In this document: positions 14,768 through 22,535 of the stretch, one piece after another | Numbering within the stretch: position 1 is the first letter of the stretch | Layout: the number at the start of each line of letters is the position of its first letter | Source of the DNA: an uncultured Clostridia bacterium | GTDB lineage: Bacteria; Bacillota; Clostridia; Oscillospirales; Acutalibacteraceae | NCBI GenBank assembly: GCA_937907605.1 | Contig: CALCYI010000018.1 | Location: 1 to 23,847, forward strand | Direction: 5' to 3' | Length of the DNA stretch: 23,847 nt | Made by a program: the position numbers and the translations under genes | Notes under the pieces: generated by a model | Databases searched by the model: none | Told to the model about the DNA's origin: nothing | What the model saw: only the letters and a program-made list of their open reading frames with translations

Positions 14768-16347
14768 CAATCAGCCCTCCTCTCTGCAATATCTCGCATA
14801 GAAAGGGTAATATCAAAGTCACTGCATTTAACAACCGTTGTTTTTCTGAAATGCGCGTCATCCTTTTCCGGAAAATCCGTTCTTGTGTGTGCGCCCCTGC
14901 TTTCCTCTCTGTTAAGCGCAGAGAGAAGCATTGCCTTCGCAAGTAGGTATCTGTTTACAAAAACATCAGTCATCATTTTTGCACCCGCTTTTGCTTCAAG
15001 GTCTGAAACAGCCTTTTCAAGCGTTTGTTTATCTCTGAATATACCGAGAGCATTTTTCATAATTTCTGCAATTTCATCATTGACGGCATAATCATAAAGT
15101 AAATTGCAGGAATTATTTTCAGTCCATTCAGAGTCTTTATAATCTATGGTTTTGATGTAATCTGCAGCCGTATTTGCCGCAACGCTTCCGCCGTAGATTG
15201 CGCCGAGCATTGAATTTCCGCCAAGACGGTTTGCGCCGTGATATTGGCATGCACATTCTCCTGCTGCATAAAGCCCTGTTATATTAGTTCGGTGCTTCTC
15301 ATCAACATCAATTCCGCCCATAAAATAGTGAATGCCGGGTGAAACCTTTATATATTCCTTTTGCGGATTTTTGCCGAGCAGGCGGATACATTCCTCCTGC
15401 AAATCGGAAAGTCTGCTTTTCCACACCTCACTGTCAATGCCCGTCATATCAAGATATACCTGCTCGCCAAGCGCCGCCATTTCACGGGACACGACGTCAC
15501 GTGGCATAAGGTTACCGAGCTCTGGATATTTTTCCTCCATAAAATAGAAGTGCTTATTATCTTTATATACAAATAATCTGCCGCCTTCGCCTCTTGCCGC
15601 TTCGGATATCAGCATACGCTTTCCGGAGATTGCGGCTGTTGTCGGATGGTACTGTATAAATTCGAGATTTGCAAGCGCCACGCCCTGCGAAAAGGCTTGC
15701 GCAGTAACGTCGCCCGTATTAACGGCAGTTCCCGTAGTCATTTCAGGGAAAAGGCTATTCATGCCTCCCGTGCAAATAATAACCGCGCCGTAAAGCTTGC
15801 CCGTATTGCCTGTATATAAATCTGTAATTTTCACGCCCTTGCAGGCTTCGTTTTCAATAATAAGCTCATTAAACCGATGATGGGGATAACGCTTAATCAG
15901 CCCTTGCGCTTCATACCTTCTTGCCTCATCAATTAAGGCGGACATCAGGATTTTACCCGTACTGCTTTTTGCGTAAGCGGTGCGTTTTTTCTTTTGTCCG
16001 CCAAAATTACGCAGTACGAGCGTATTGCCCGTCATATTAAACGGTACGCCGAGCGAGCATAGCCATTCCACAATATGAGGAGCATTTTGCGTTAAGTTCC
16101 AAACGGCGTTTTCATCCGCAAGAAATGCTCCGCCCTTTAAGGTATCGTTATAGTGATTTAACGGCTCGTCGTTTTCGCCCATTGTATTGAGCGCCGCATT
16201 AATGCCGCCCTCCGCCATAACGGACTGAGCGCGCTCTGACGGTTGAAGGGATATAAGTCGGCTCGAAATGCCTTTTTGTGCCAAATGAATAGAAGCGGAC
16301 AGCCCTGAAAGACCTGCACCGATAATGTTTACTTTTCTCTCCGTCAT
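14767..16347 (-). CDS. frdA: FrdA/SdhA-like flavoprotein, apparently without covalent FAD
   Basis: FAD-dependent subunit, 526 aa. The Rossmann motif VNIIGAGLSGLSASIHLA at the N-terminus favours the ATG at 16347, which overlaps the cytochrome stop (ATGA). Catalytic-type motifs are present: FIQYHPT, SEAARGEGG, RDVVSREM, SPGIHYFMGGI and HGANRLGGNSML. The position that holds the FAD-linking His in SdhA/FrdA (SHSVCAQGG in Bacillus) reads AQSVMAEGG with Gln41, so the FAD is probably not covalently bound, as in L-aspartate oxidase and soluble fumarate reductases. Operon with FrdB and a cytochrome b. Fumarate reduction is likely but the substrate is not certain; NadB is less likely given the FrdB and cytochrome partners. 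Confidence 0.87.
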   Translation of the reverse strand: MTERKVNIIGAGLSGLSASIHLAQKGISSRLISLQPSERAQSVMAEGGINAALNTMGENDEPLNHYNDTLKGGAFLADENAVWNLTQNAPHIVEWLCSLGVPFNMTGNTLVLRNFGGQKKKRTAYAKSSTGKILMSALIDEARRYEAQGLIKRYPHHRFNELIIENEACKGVKITDLYTGNTGKLYGAVIICTGGMNSLFPEMTTGTAVNTGDVTAQAFSQGVALANLEFIQYHPTTAAISGKRMLISEAARGEGGRLFVYKDNKHFYFMEEKYPELGNLMPRDVVSREMAALGEQVYLDMTGIDSEVWKSRLSDLQEECIRLLGKNPQKEYIKVSPGIHYFMGGIDVDEKHRTNITGLYAAGECACQYHGANRLGGNSMLGAIYGGSVAANTAADYIKTIDYKDSEWTENNSCNLLYDYAVNDEIAEIMKNALGIFRDKQTLEKAVSDLEAKAGAKMMTDVFVNRYLLAKAMLLSALNREESRGAHTRTDFPEKDDAHFRKTTVVKCSDFDITLSMRDIAERRAD

Positions 16348-16883
16348 ATTGCCGCCCACCTCACATAATAAATGATGAACGCCGTTGCCATAAAGAGCAG
16401 TAAAACGGATATCCAAAAAACAATATCGTTTACTTTCGGCTTCAGCCTTTTAATGCCGCAGGCAATGAGAAGCGGCTTTGTGTTTGTAATAATATGAAAC
16501 GCAATTGAAACGACAAGCAATATCTGCGTTATCAGCTTGAATACATCAAAATTCGGCAGTCTGTAATGGTCTGTACTGACACCTGTAAAGGCAAAAATAT
16601 GGAAGAATATCAGCACCATAATTAAAAAGCCGCTGGTTCTTCTTGCCCAAAACAGCAGATTGTCTTTAAAATAAGATACGCCTGCTTTCTTTTGCGCCTT
16701 CAGGGTCTGAACAGTTAAAGCTGTTCCTAAAACAGTATGAACACAGATTAAGCCTACCATAGACCATGCAATAATGCGTGTTGTAACAGAGCCTACTCCC
16801 ATAAGGTTGAAGGCTCCTATTACTCCATGCACTATGAATAGCAAAATTATTAAATGACTTATTACTGCGTTCGTTTTTCTCAT
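16344..16883 (-). CDS. cytochrome b-like membrane anchor
   Basis: 179-aa integral membrane protein with five helices (about 5-27, 36-57, 84-105, 117-139 and 152-174). His residues in or near helices, H10, H19, H49, H95 and H130, could ligate one or two b hemes. It occupies the FrdC/SdhC position before frdA and frdB, with overlapping stop/start codons on both sides. I infer that it links the FrdAB-like subunits to the quinone pool or to the extracytoplasmic flavoproteins encoded just upstream. The family name is not certain; a general ferric-reductase-like or Fe-S-linked cytochrome is an alternative. Confidence 0.75.
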   Translation of the reverse strand: MRKTNAVISHLIILLFIVHGVIGAFNLMGVGSVTTRIIAWSMVGLICVHTVLGTALTVQTLKAQKKAGVSYFKDNLLFWARRTSGFLIMVLIFFHIFAFTGVSTDHYRLPNFDVFKLITQILLVVSIAFHIITNTKPLLIACGIKRLKPKVNDIVFWISVLLLFMATAFIIYYVRWAAI

Positions 16884-17377
16884 ACGATATTTACCGTCGT
16901 TATATTATTGTTTTTGCTGATGCTGCTTAAATCATACATATCGGCAAGCTCTTTTGAAAGGATGATAATATCAAATTTTCCGTATTCACCCTTTGACATT
17001 AAAAGGAGTGAATTTTCGCTTTTGATTTTCATCTGATTTTCGGGTAACCTTGCCTGACAGATTTCGGCATAGCCCTTTGCTCCCTCGTCGCCCTTGCAAA
17101 TCATACAGGATATGTCGTCAAGGACAACGGGAATATTCTCGCCTTGAAAAAAGGCAGTCCACACGTCGAGGGTGTCGCTGTGGCGCTCATTATTTATAAG
17201 CACCACATATTCGCCCGAAACGTCGTTTGGGTCGAAGGCATAGGAGGTTGCGCTTGAAACAGCGTCAACTCCGCCGCTTTGGATTAACGAAAATCCGCCG
17301 AGAGCCGTGAAAGGAATACCGAGAATCAGCACAAGCACGCCTACACGCATCAGCCAGCGTAAGATTGTATTTTTCAT
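16880..17377 (-). CDS. membrane-anchored protein with flavinylation-like motif and CxxC
   Basis: 165 aa, family not recognised. One N-terminal helix (~8-33) is followed directly by GVDAVSSATSYAFDP (residues 36-50). D38-A-V-S-S-A-T-S45 resembles the D-x-x-(S/T)-G-A-T motif to which ApbE attaches FMN in FMN-binding proteins, with Ser in place of Gly. A full FMN-binding domain is not evident. Further on are C91-M-I-C94 and C107, a possible disulfide or metal site, in what should be an extracytoplasmic domain. The ATG at 17377 lies just past the stop of the FMN-binding lipoprotein, and its stop overlaps the cytochrome start. It may carry electrons between the cytochrome and the lipoprotein. Confidence 0.6.
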   Translation of the reverse strand: MKNTILRWLMRVGVLVLILGIPFTALGGFSLIQSGGVDAVSSATSYAFDPNDVSGEYVVLINNERHSDTLDVWTAFFQGENIPVVLDDISCMICKGDEGAKGYAEICQARLPENQMKIKSENSLLLMSKGEYGKFDIIILSKELADMYDLSSISKNNNITTVNIV

Positions 17378-17378
17378 T

Positions 17379-17822
17379 TTACTGCTTTGCCTGTCTGAGA
17401 GCGTCGTCAACCGCTTCCATAAACTGATCGTAGGAAATAGTAGCGCCGCTGATGGCGTCTATTGAATGATAGTCGCCGCTTTCCACAAGAAGCCTTGCGT
17501 ATTCCTTTGAGCCTGCAAGCGCCTTTTGCGCCTTGTTATAATAATCCTGATTGGCAACCTCGCCGTTTTGCTTGCCGTAATCCTCGTCCTTAAGCGTGCC
17601 GTCAGGCTCGTAGGTGTTAAATGTACATTCGGTAATCTTACCGTCTTTTATTGTAATGGTTACCTCGCCGTAGCCGTCGCCCTCGCCGTCATTATCCTCA
17701 ATAATGCTGCTTTTGCCGATATAGGTTCCGTCCGCATAAGTCTTTGAGCTGCCGCAGCCTGCAAAGGAAGCTGCAACAACGATTATTGCCAAAATAATTG
17801 CTAAAACCTTTTTAAGCCTCAT
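17379..17822 (-). CDS. FMN-binding lipoprotein
   Basis: 147-aa secreted lipoprotein. The signal peptide is MRLKKVLAIILAIIVVAASF with lipobox FAGC (Cys23). The rest is an FMN_bind domain with a YADGTY start, VTITIKDGKITE, and the flavin-attachment motif D122-AISGAT128 near the C-terminus, where FMN is expected to be bound covalently to Thr128 by an ApbE enzyme (none in this window). The ATG at 17822 overlaps the end of the ATPase gene by 11 bp and gives a proper lipoprotein signal; upstream in-frame ATGs would add an implausible basic extension. It is the best candidate for an extracytoplasmic electron carrier in the iron-uptake operon. Confidence 0.88.
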   Translation of the reverse strand: MRLKKVLAIILAIIVVAASFAGCGSSKTYADGTYIGKSSIIEDNDGEGDGYGEVTITIKDGKITECTFNTYEPDGTLKDEDYGKQNGEVANQDYYNKAQKALAGSKEYARLLVESGDYHSIDAISGATISYDQFMEAVDDALRQAKQ

Positions 17823-18516
17823 TGCTCTGCTCCTCCTGCTTTTCCTTGCCGAAGTTTTCATTGATAATCTCTCTGTCAATCTTTCCGTGGTTAAGAATAA
17901 CTGTTCTTTGCGCTACCTCGCCAACCTCGGGGTCGTGCGTAACTACGATAAGCGTTGTGCCCTCATCGTGAAGCTGTTGAAACAAATCAAGCACGATATT
18001 TTCATTTGCCTCGTCAAGATTGCCCGTTGGCTCGTCCGCAAGGATAATTTCGGGATGATTTATCAGCGCTCTTGCAATACATACTCTCTGCTGCTCGCCG
18101 CCCGAAAGCTGCGAGGGAAGGTGCTTTGCTCTGTCTTTTAATCCAACTCTTTCAAGCGCTTCAAGCGCCTCCTGCTCATCGGGCATACTGTGGTAATACT
18201 GTGCCACCATAACGTTTTCAACAGCGGTTAAGTAATTAACAAGATGGAACTGCTGGAAAATAAGACCGATTTTATCTCTACGGATTTCCGTAAGCTTTTT
18301 TGAGCTTTCCTTTGCAATATCCACTCCGTCAAGCAGCACCTCGCCGAGCGAAGGCTTATCAAGACAGCTGATAATATTCATCATCGTGCTCTTTCCTGAG
18401 CCCGAAGGACCCATAATAGCTACCCATTCGCCCTCCTCAACCTTGAGGCTGACATTGTCAAGCGCCTTCAGCGGTCCGTATATTTTTGAAACATTTTTTA
18501 ATTCAAGTAAACTCAT
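17812..18516 (-). CDS. ABC transporter ATP-binding protein (p19-locus type)
   Basis: 234-aa MacB/LolD-type ATPase: Walker A GPSGSGKST, Q-loop LIFQQFHLVNYLTAVEN, signature LSGGEQQR, Walker B ILADEPTGNLD, switch His in VVTHDPEVG. AAAGGAG precedes the ATG, and the start is 3 bp after the stop of the second permease gene. By gene order it corresponds to the ATPase of the Campylobacter p19 locus and would serve the two FtsX-like permeases upstream. Confidence 0.93.
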   Translation of the reverse strand: MSLLELKNVSKIYGPLKALDNVSLKVEEGEWVAIMGPSGSGKSTMMNIISCLDKPSLGEVLLDGVDIAKESSKKLTEIRRDKIGLIFQQFHLVNYLTAVENVMVAQYYHSMPDEQEALEALERVGLKDRAKHLPSQLSGGEQQRVCIARALINHPEIILADEPTGNLDEANENIVLDLFQQLHDEGTTLIVVTHDPEVGEVAQRTVILNHGKIDREIINENFGKEKQEEQSNEA

Positions 18517-18519
18517 CGG

Positions 18520-19701
18520 TTATTCTCCTTTCAGTACAAGTGCGGGGTCAACCTCTGTTGCGCTTCTGACGGGTATCAGACAGGCAGCGCCTGTTACTAC
18601 CATTGATGCAAGTATTGTTATCGGAACAAGCAGAGGGCGGAAGGTAATCGTGCTGTTAAATACATTCACGCTAACCGCCTGTGCAAATACGAAGCCGAGT
18701 ACGGAGCCGAGCAAGCCGCCGACAGCACCGAGTAAAACGCCCTCGCCCATAAATTCGTAAACAATACTTTTATTTGAAGCTCCGAGCGATTTTCTGAGTC
18801 CGATTTCCTTTCTTCTTTCGGTAACAACCGCCATCATAGTTGTGGCAACGCAAATCATCATTAACAGCAGCACAACAATCGTTACTAAAAGTACAAGCGA
18901 CTGCAATTTTGAAAGAACGGTGGTTTCCGATTGCGTTACACGTTTTACAAGCCTTGGTGTGATGTCTGAAACAGAGGAAGAAATCTTTTCTACATATCCG
19001 TTTAATTCTTCTTGAGTTGCAGAAACGGAAAGCTCTGCAATGTCAAGCTTTGAGCTTTCGCCTGTCAGCGCCGCTGCGTCCTCAAGCGACATAAATATAT
19101 AATTCTCTTCGCTTCCGCCCGTGTCAAGCGTGCCTGAGACGGTAAAGGTCATATTAACGGCGTCCTCGTTTTGACTTCTGTCCGTTTCGGCGGGCTGGTC
19201 GGGATTTTCAAGCGCTTCTGTTGAATATGTCATTTTTACAGTATCGCCGACCTTAACACTTAGCAAATCAGCCGTTTCCTTGCCGACAAGCACCTGACCG
19301 TCAGCAGATGGCCATTCACCCGTTATGTACCAGTAAGGACTTGTTTTCTGTGCACCCGAAAGGTCTGTACCCGCAACTATAACAGGCTGCTCGTTAACCG
19401 TTACTGTTTCATATCTGTACGGTGCAACGCCGACTATTTGATCGTTTTTTATATAAGATAACGCTTCTTCAACGCTTTCCGTTGTTAAGCCGTCTGAATC
19501 GGCTGAAGCAACAAAAATCATATTTGCACCGTAGTTTCTAAACTGTTCACCCATCTGCTTCGGAACGTCATAGTAAATCGTTGTCAGTCCCGAAAGAATG
19601 GTTGCACCGACTGCAATCGCAAGCAGTGCTACAAACATTCTTGAACGGCGTCGTATAAGCGAAGCAGTTATCATACGAAAGAACATTCTGCGTTTTTTCA
19701 T
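18520..19701 (-). CDS. FtsX-like ABC permease, second of pair
   Basis: 393-aa MacB/FtsX-fold permease. One N-terminal helix (RMFVALLAIAVGATILSGL) precedes an extracytoplasmic domain (~45-260), then three C-terminal helices: ~270-295, ~315-345 and ~355-380. The cytoplasmic loop TERRKEIGLRKSLGASNKSI is characteristic of the family. GGAGAAAG precedes the ATG. It is followed at once by the ATPase gene. It probably forms a heterodimer with the neighbouring 429-aa permease. Confidence 0.9.
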   Translation of the reverse strand: MKKRRMFFRMITASLIRRRSRMFVALLAIAVGATILSGLTTIYYDVPKQMGEQFRNYGANMIFVASADSDGLTTESVEEALSYIKNDQIVGVAPYRYETVTVNEQPVIVAGTDLSGAQKTSPYWYITGEWPSADGQVLVGKETADLLSVKVGDTVKMTYSTEALENPDQPAETDRSQNEDAVNMTFTVSGTLDTGGSEENYIFMSLEDAAALTGESSKLDIAELSVSATQEELNGYVEKISSSVSDITPRLVKRVTQSETTVLSKLQSLVLLVTIVVLLLMMICVATTMMAVVTERRKEIGLRKSLGASNKSIVYEFMGEGVLLGAVGGLLGSVLGFVFAQAVSVNVFNSTITFRPLLVPITILASMVVTGAACLIPVRSATEVDPALVLKGE

Positions 19702-19746
19702 ATTGCTTTCTCCATTAGTAGATTAATTATTTATGCGTAGTTCGGT

Positions 19747-21036
19747 TTAACGACCGTGTAATACCTCCGCAGGCTTCATTCTCAAAAGAGCCCTGATAGC
19801 AGGAATACTGCCGAGAAGCGTTACAACTACAATCAGCACGGCGACAATCGGAATTACAAGCAGCTTCATTTCTATTGCTGAACCGAATACCGTCTGCCCT
19901 ATGATTTGCGCAAAGCCGTAGCCGACGAAGTATCCTGCAACACCGCCAAACAAAGCTGTAATCATAATTTCCGTTAATACAAGCGCGGAGATTGCGCCGT
20001 CCTTTGCACCAATGGCTTTAAGGAGTCCGAGCTCGTTGGAACGCTCCATTACGCTTGCGGTAACAAGATTTGATATACCGAGTGCCGAACCGACAAGTGA
20101 AAGTATCGTAATCAAAATCATCAGAAGCTGCGTTTTTTCCATAATTGCGCCCTCGGATTCTGCAACCTGTCTTACGGGAGAGGCAACGGAGTCCGTGATA
20201 ACCTCTTGAATCTGATAGCAAATTGAGCTTGCATAAGCTGTACAGTACCAGGTTTCGTAGTCTGCTATGGAAAGCGAGCTCGGGTCCTTTGCGGCTTTTC
20301 TTGCAAGCTCGTTATCGGGCGTTGTGAGCGCGCTTACCTCAATGCTTGACAGCAGTCCGTCGGTATTTGAAAGCTCCTGCGCATTGTCAAGCGTGGTATA
20401 TAGCTGTTCGTCCTCATCACTGCCGCAGTCGAATATACCTACAACCTTCAGATTTTTGGTAGCGTTCTTGGTGGATACGGTTATCGTATCGCCGGCCTTA
20501 ATTCCCTGTGCCTGCGCCAGCAGAGTGCCGACCATTACGCCGTTGGTATCCTTCTGTTCGTCAGCCCATTCGCCTTGAGTGATATCCCACCATGAGCGAA
20601 GCGAGGTAACGCCTGTATCAAGCTCCTCGCCCGTTGGCAGAGATAAGTGATGATTATACCAAGAGCCGACTAATTTAACCTCATCTCCGTTCAAGCTAAC
20701 AGTTGTGTCAATAAAGGGTGCGAAATCAACAATATTAAACGCCCAGAAAATTGTTTTAATTTTACCAAGCTCGTCCTCCTTGAGATAGGCGCTTTTGATT
20801 TCATCGGCGTCCTCGCCCTCAAGCTCGTAAATATCGTCAATAACACTGTTTTCTTTTGGAACTACGGTAATATTTGCGCCGTAGGCTTTAAGCTCCTGGT
20901 TTACCTTATCGCCAACGTCAAGCATCACATTCAGCATTGAGGTAGCAAGCGACGCGCCTAAAAGAATTGTAAACGCTATCATCAGCATTTTGCCCTTTTG
21001 TCTGAAAAGAGCACCTCTGACCATTCTCAGAAACAT
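19747..21036 (-). CDS. FtsX-like ABC permease, first of pair
   Basis: 429-aa MacB/FtsX-fold permease. N-terminal helix (GKMLMIAFTILLGASLATSM), a long extracytoplasmic domain (~45-300), three C-terminal helices, and the family loop MERSNELGLLKAIGAKDGAI. AAGGAGG precedes the ATG at 21036. It lies 45 bp before the second permease and 11 bp after the DUF2318 gene, which is the gene order of the Campylobacter p19 locus. The extracytoplasmic domains may act on iron-bound P19 or the redox partners; no substrate is proven by sequence. Confidence 0.9.
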   Translation of the reverse strand: MFLRMVRGALFRQKGKMLMIAFTILLGASLATSMLNVMLDVGDKVNQELKAYGANITVVPKENSVIDDIYELEGEDADEIKSAYLKEDELGKIKTIFWAFNIVDFAPFIDTTVSLNGDEVKLVGSWYNHHLSLPTGEELDTGVTSLRSWWDITQGEWADEQKDTNGVMVGTLLAQAQGIKAGDTITVSTKNATKNLKVVGIFDCGSDEDEQLYTTLDNAQELSNTDGLLSSIEVSALTTPDNELARKAAKDPSSLSIADYETWYCTAYASSICYQIQEVITDSVASPVRQVAESEGAIMEKTQLLMILITILSLVGSALGISNLVTASVMERSNELGLLKAIGAKDGAISALVLTEIMITALFGGVAGYFVGYGFAQIIGQTVFGSAIEMKLLVIPIVAVLIVVVTLLGSIPAIRALLRMKPAEVLHGR

Positions 21037-21047
21037 ACCGCACCTCC

Positions 21048-22322
21048 TTACTTAAATTCATCCTGATGCTCAATCAAGGTCGATTTCGGCACAATAATTT
21101 GAGCGTTTTCAACAGAGTATTCAATAACAATCGGATTACATCCGCCCTTGAAGCCGATGGTGTTTTTGTTCATAACAACATCGCAGCGGCGGCAAACGAT
21201 TTGTTCATCTCTTTCATAATAACCCGCGTCTCCGCAGATGTCGCAGGCATCAAGTCCTACGCCGTAGGTTGTCGTGCCCGGCTTTTGAACAACAATAAAC
21301 TTTACTAAAATTCCGTCGTCCGTTGTATAGCCGAAGCGGTGAAGATGTCCATCCTCAACCATTGTATAAGGTATGATTAAATTATCGCCCTCGTCAATAC
21401 ATTCTTCAACGGGAGCCTCGTCAGGCTCCTTATTGTTATATGCGTCAATAGCCGTTAGATTTACAACCGCAAGTATTGTGCAGATAAGGAGCACCGCCGA
21501 CCAACGCCTCTGCCTTCTCATTCTTGCCTTGATTTTTCTGAGCTGTGCGGAATTTGAGTATTCCTCCTTAATTTTTCTGTTGTCAAAATACAGATAGATG
21601 GCTGCAAGAAGAGCTACAACGGTAACCGCGATAATGAAATATTCGCTGTAATTGTTGACAAGCATAATGAGCTTAAAGGTAAAGTTTGATTGAGGTATTA
21701 ATCTTCTCTGCCTTAAAAGCTGTACGCCCGTTCCTGCAAAATAAAACGCCTGAATAAACATAATGATAAACAGGAATATTTTGTTGAGCGGGCTTTTAAT
21801 AGCCTTTTCAGCCTTATATGCCGCTGTTGCCGAAACAAGTGCCAATATGAAACCGAACAGACAGCCGATAAAACGGTAGATAAAGTCGGTGGACAGTACC
21901 GTGTTATCCGATAAATCAAAGTGGAACGGATAAGCAAATACTGTTGGCAGCTTATAAAAGCAAAGCACAAATATCATAAGCGAGGCGGCAATATAGGTTA
22001 CAATTTCGCCTGCAGTTTTCGTCTTTTTGCGTATCGGCGTAATGCTGAAAACAAGCAAAAGCAGAAATGCTAAAATAAATATAGCAAACAGCCCGATATT
22101 GATATACGCCAAATAACCGATGTTCAGCTTCTGGCTGACAGCGTTTTTTGTATTCAACAGAGCAGTCATTATCGCAGAAGCAAAAATGGAAAAGCCAAAG
22201 GCTCCAAAAATGATTTTCTTTCCGATTTCCCTGTAATTATACTTTATGTACGCGAACAGCATACCGATAATAATACCGGCAGACATTAAATCGCTTGTTA
22301 GAAGCACTAAATATTTAAGCAT
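21048..22322 (-). CDS. DUF2318-domain membrane protein of P19-type iron uptake
   Basis: 424 aa. About eight hydrophobic helices (residues 1-~245) and one further helix near 275 lead to a C-terminal extracytoplasmic DUF2318 domain: DGHLHRFGY, then the Cys pairs ACDICGDAG and CRRCDVV and a final Cys in FKGGCNP, a likely metal or Fe-S site. DUF2318 proteins are known companions of Ftr1/P19 iron transport, sometimes fused to Ftr1; no Ftr1 REXXE-type motif is seen in this one. The ATG at 22322, with AGAGGT upstream, starts MLKYLVLL; an upstream in-frame start at 22355 lacks a ribosome site. It has its own promoter and operator and leads the long redox/ABC operon. Confidence 0.85.
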   Translation of the reverse strand: MLKYLVLLTSDLMSAGIIIGMLFAYIKYNYREIGKKIIFGAFGFSIFASAIMTALLNTKNAVSQKLNIGYLAYINIGLFAIFILAFLLLLVFSITPIRKKTKTAGEIVTYIAASLMIFVLCFYKLPTVFAYPFHFDLSDNTVLSTDFIYRFIGCLFGFILALVSATAAYKAEKAIKSPLNKIFLFIIMFIQAFYFAGTGVQLLRQRRLIPQSNFTFKLIMLVNNYSEYFIIAVTVVALLAAIYLYFDNRKIKEEYSNSAQLRKIKARMRRQRRWSAVLLICTILAVVNLTAIDAYNNKEPDEAPVEECIDEGDNLIIPYTMVEDGHLHRFGYTTDDGILVKFIVVQKPGTTTYGVGLDACDICGDAGYYERDEQIVCRRCDVVMNKNTIGFKGGCNPIVIEYSVENAQIIVPKSTLIEHQDEFK

Positions 22323-22348
22323 AATGTTTACCTCTGGGTGGATTTGAG

Positions 22349-22367
22349 TTAGCAATAGGCAACCTAA
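22349..22367. promoter_or_regulatory. possible second DtxR-type half-site cluster
   Basis: TTAGCAATAGGCAACCTAA begins with the same TTAGC half-site as the other two dyads and ends with AACCTAA, the right half of the DtxR/IdeR consensus. It is 11 of 19 identical to that consensus by eye. It lies in the 5' leader of the DUF2318 gene. Confidence 0.35.
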
Positions 22368-22381
22368 ATTTCAAAAAAATA

Positions 22382-22399
22382 AGTTAGCCGCGGATAACT
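22382..22399 (-). promoter_or_regulatory. candidate iron-repressor operator
   Basis: An 18-bp dyad AGTTAGCCGCGGATAACT, symmetric except for one base pair, covers the expected transcription start region just downstream of a TATAAT box. The position is that of a repressor site. It shares TTAGC-N4-G(A/C)TAA with the dyad before the DtxR-family gene at 14038-14051. Confidence 0.55.
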
Positions 22400-22406
22400 C
22401 AACACT

Positions 22407-22434
22407 ATTATAATACTTTTCATAAAAAAATCAA
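22407..22434 (-). promoter_or_regulatory. promoter of the DUF2318-ABC-redox operon
   Basis: On the minus strand TTGATT (22429-22434), 16-bp spacer, perfect TATAAT (22407-22412). It lies after the p19 terminator, so the long operon can be made independently of p19. Confidence 0.75.
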
Positions 22435-22477
22435 CCTATTTTTATTATAAATATATTTATTAGTGTGCAAGCACAAA

Positions 22478-22503
22478 AATCCGCAGAGAAAACTCTGCGG
22501 ATT
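22478..22503 (-). terminator. terminator after the p19-like gene
   Basis: Perfect 11-bp stem AATCCGCAGAG / CTCTGCGGATT with a 4-nt loop, followed on the minus strand by TTTTTG. It separates p19 from the downstream operon and would make p19 more abundant than the other components. Confidence 0.9.
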
Positions 22504-22535
22504 AGTGTTAGTTTTAATTAACTTTTAAGAAATCC

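Noticed and set aside
14767..16347. L-aspartate oxidase (NadB)
   Set aside because: It lacks the covalent-FAD His like NadB, but adjacent frdB and a cytochrome b, and no nadA/nadC, favour an Frd-like complex.
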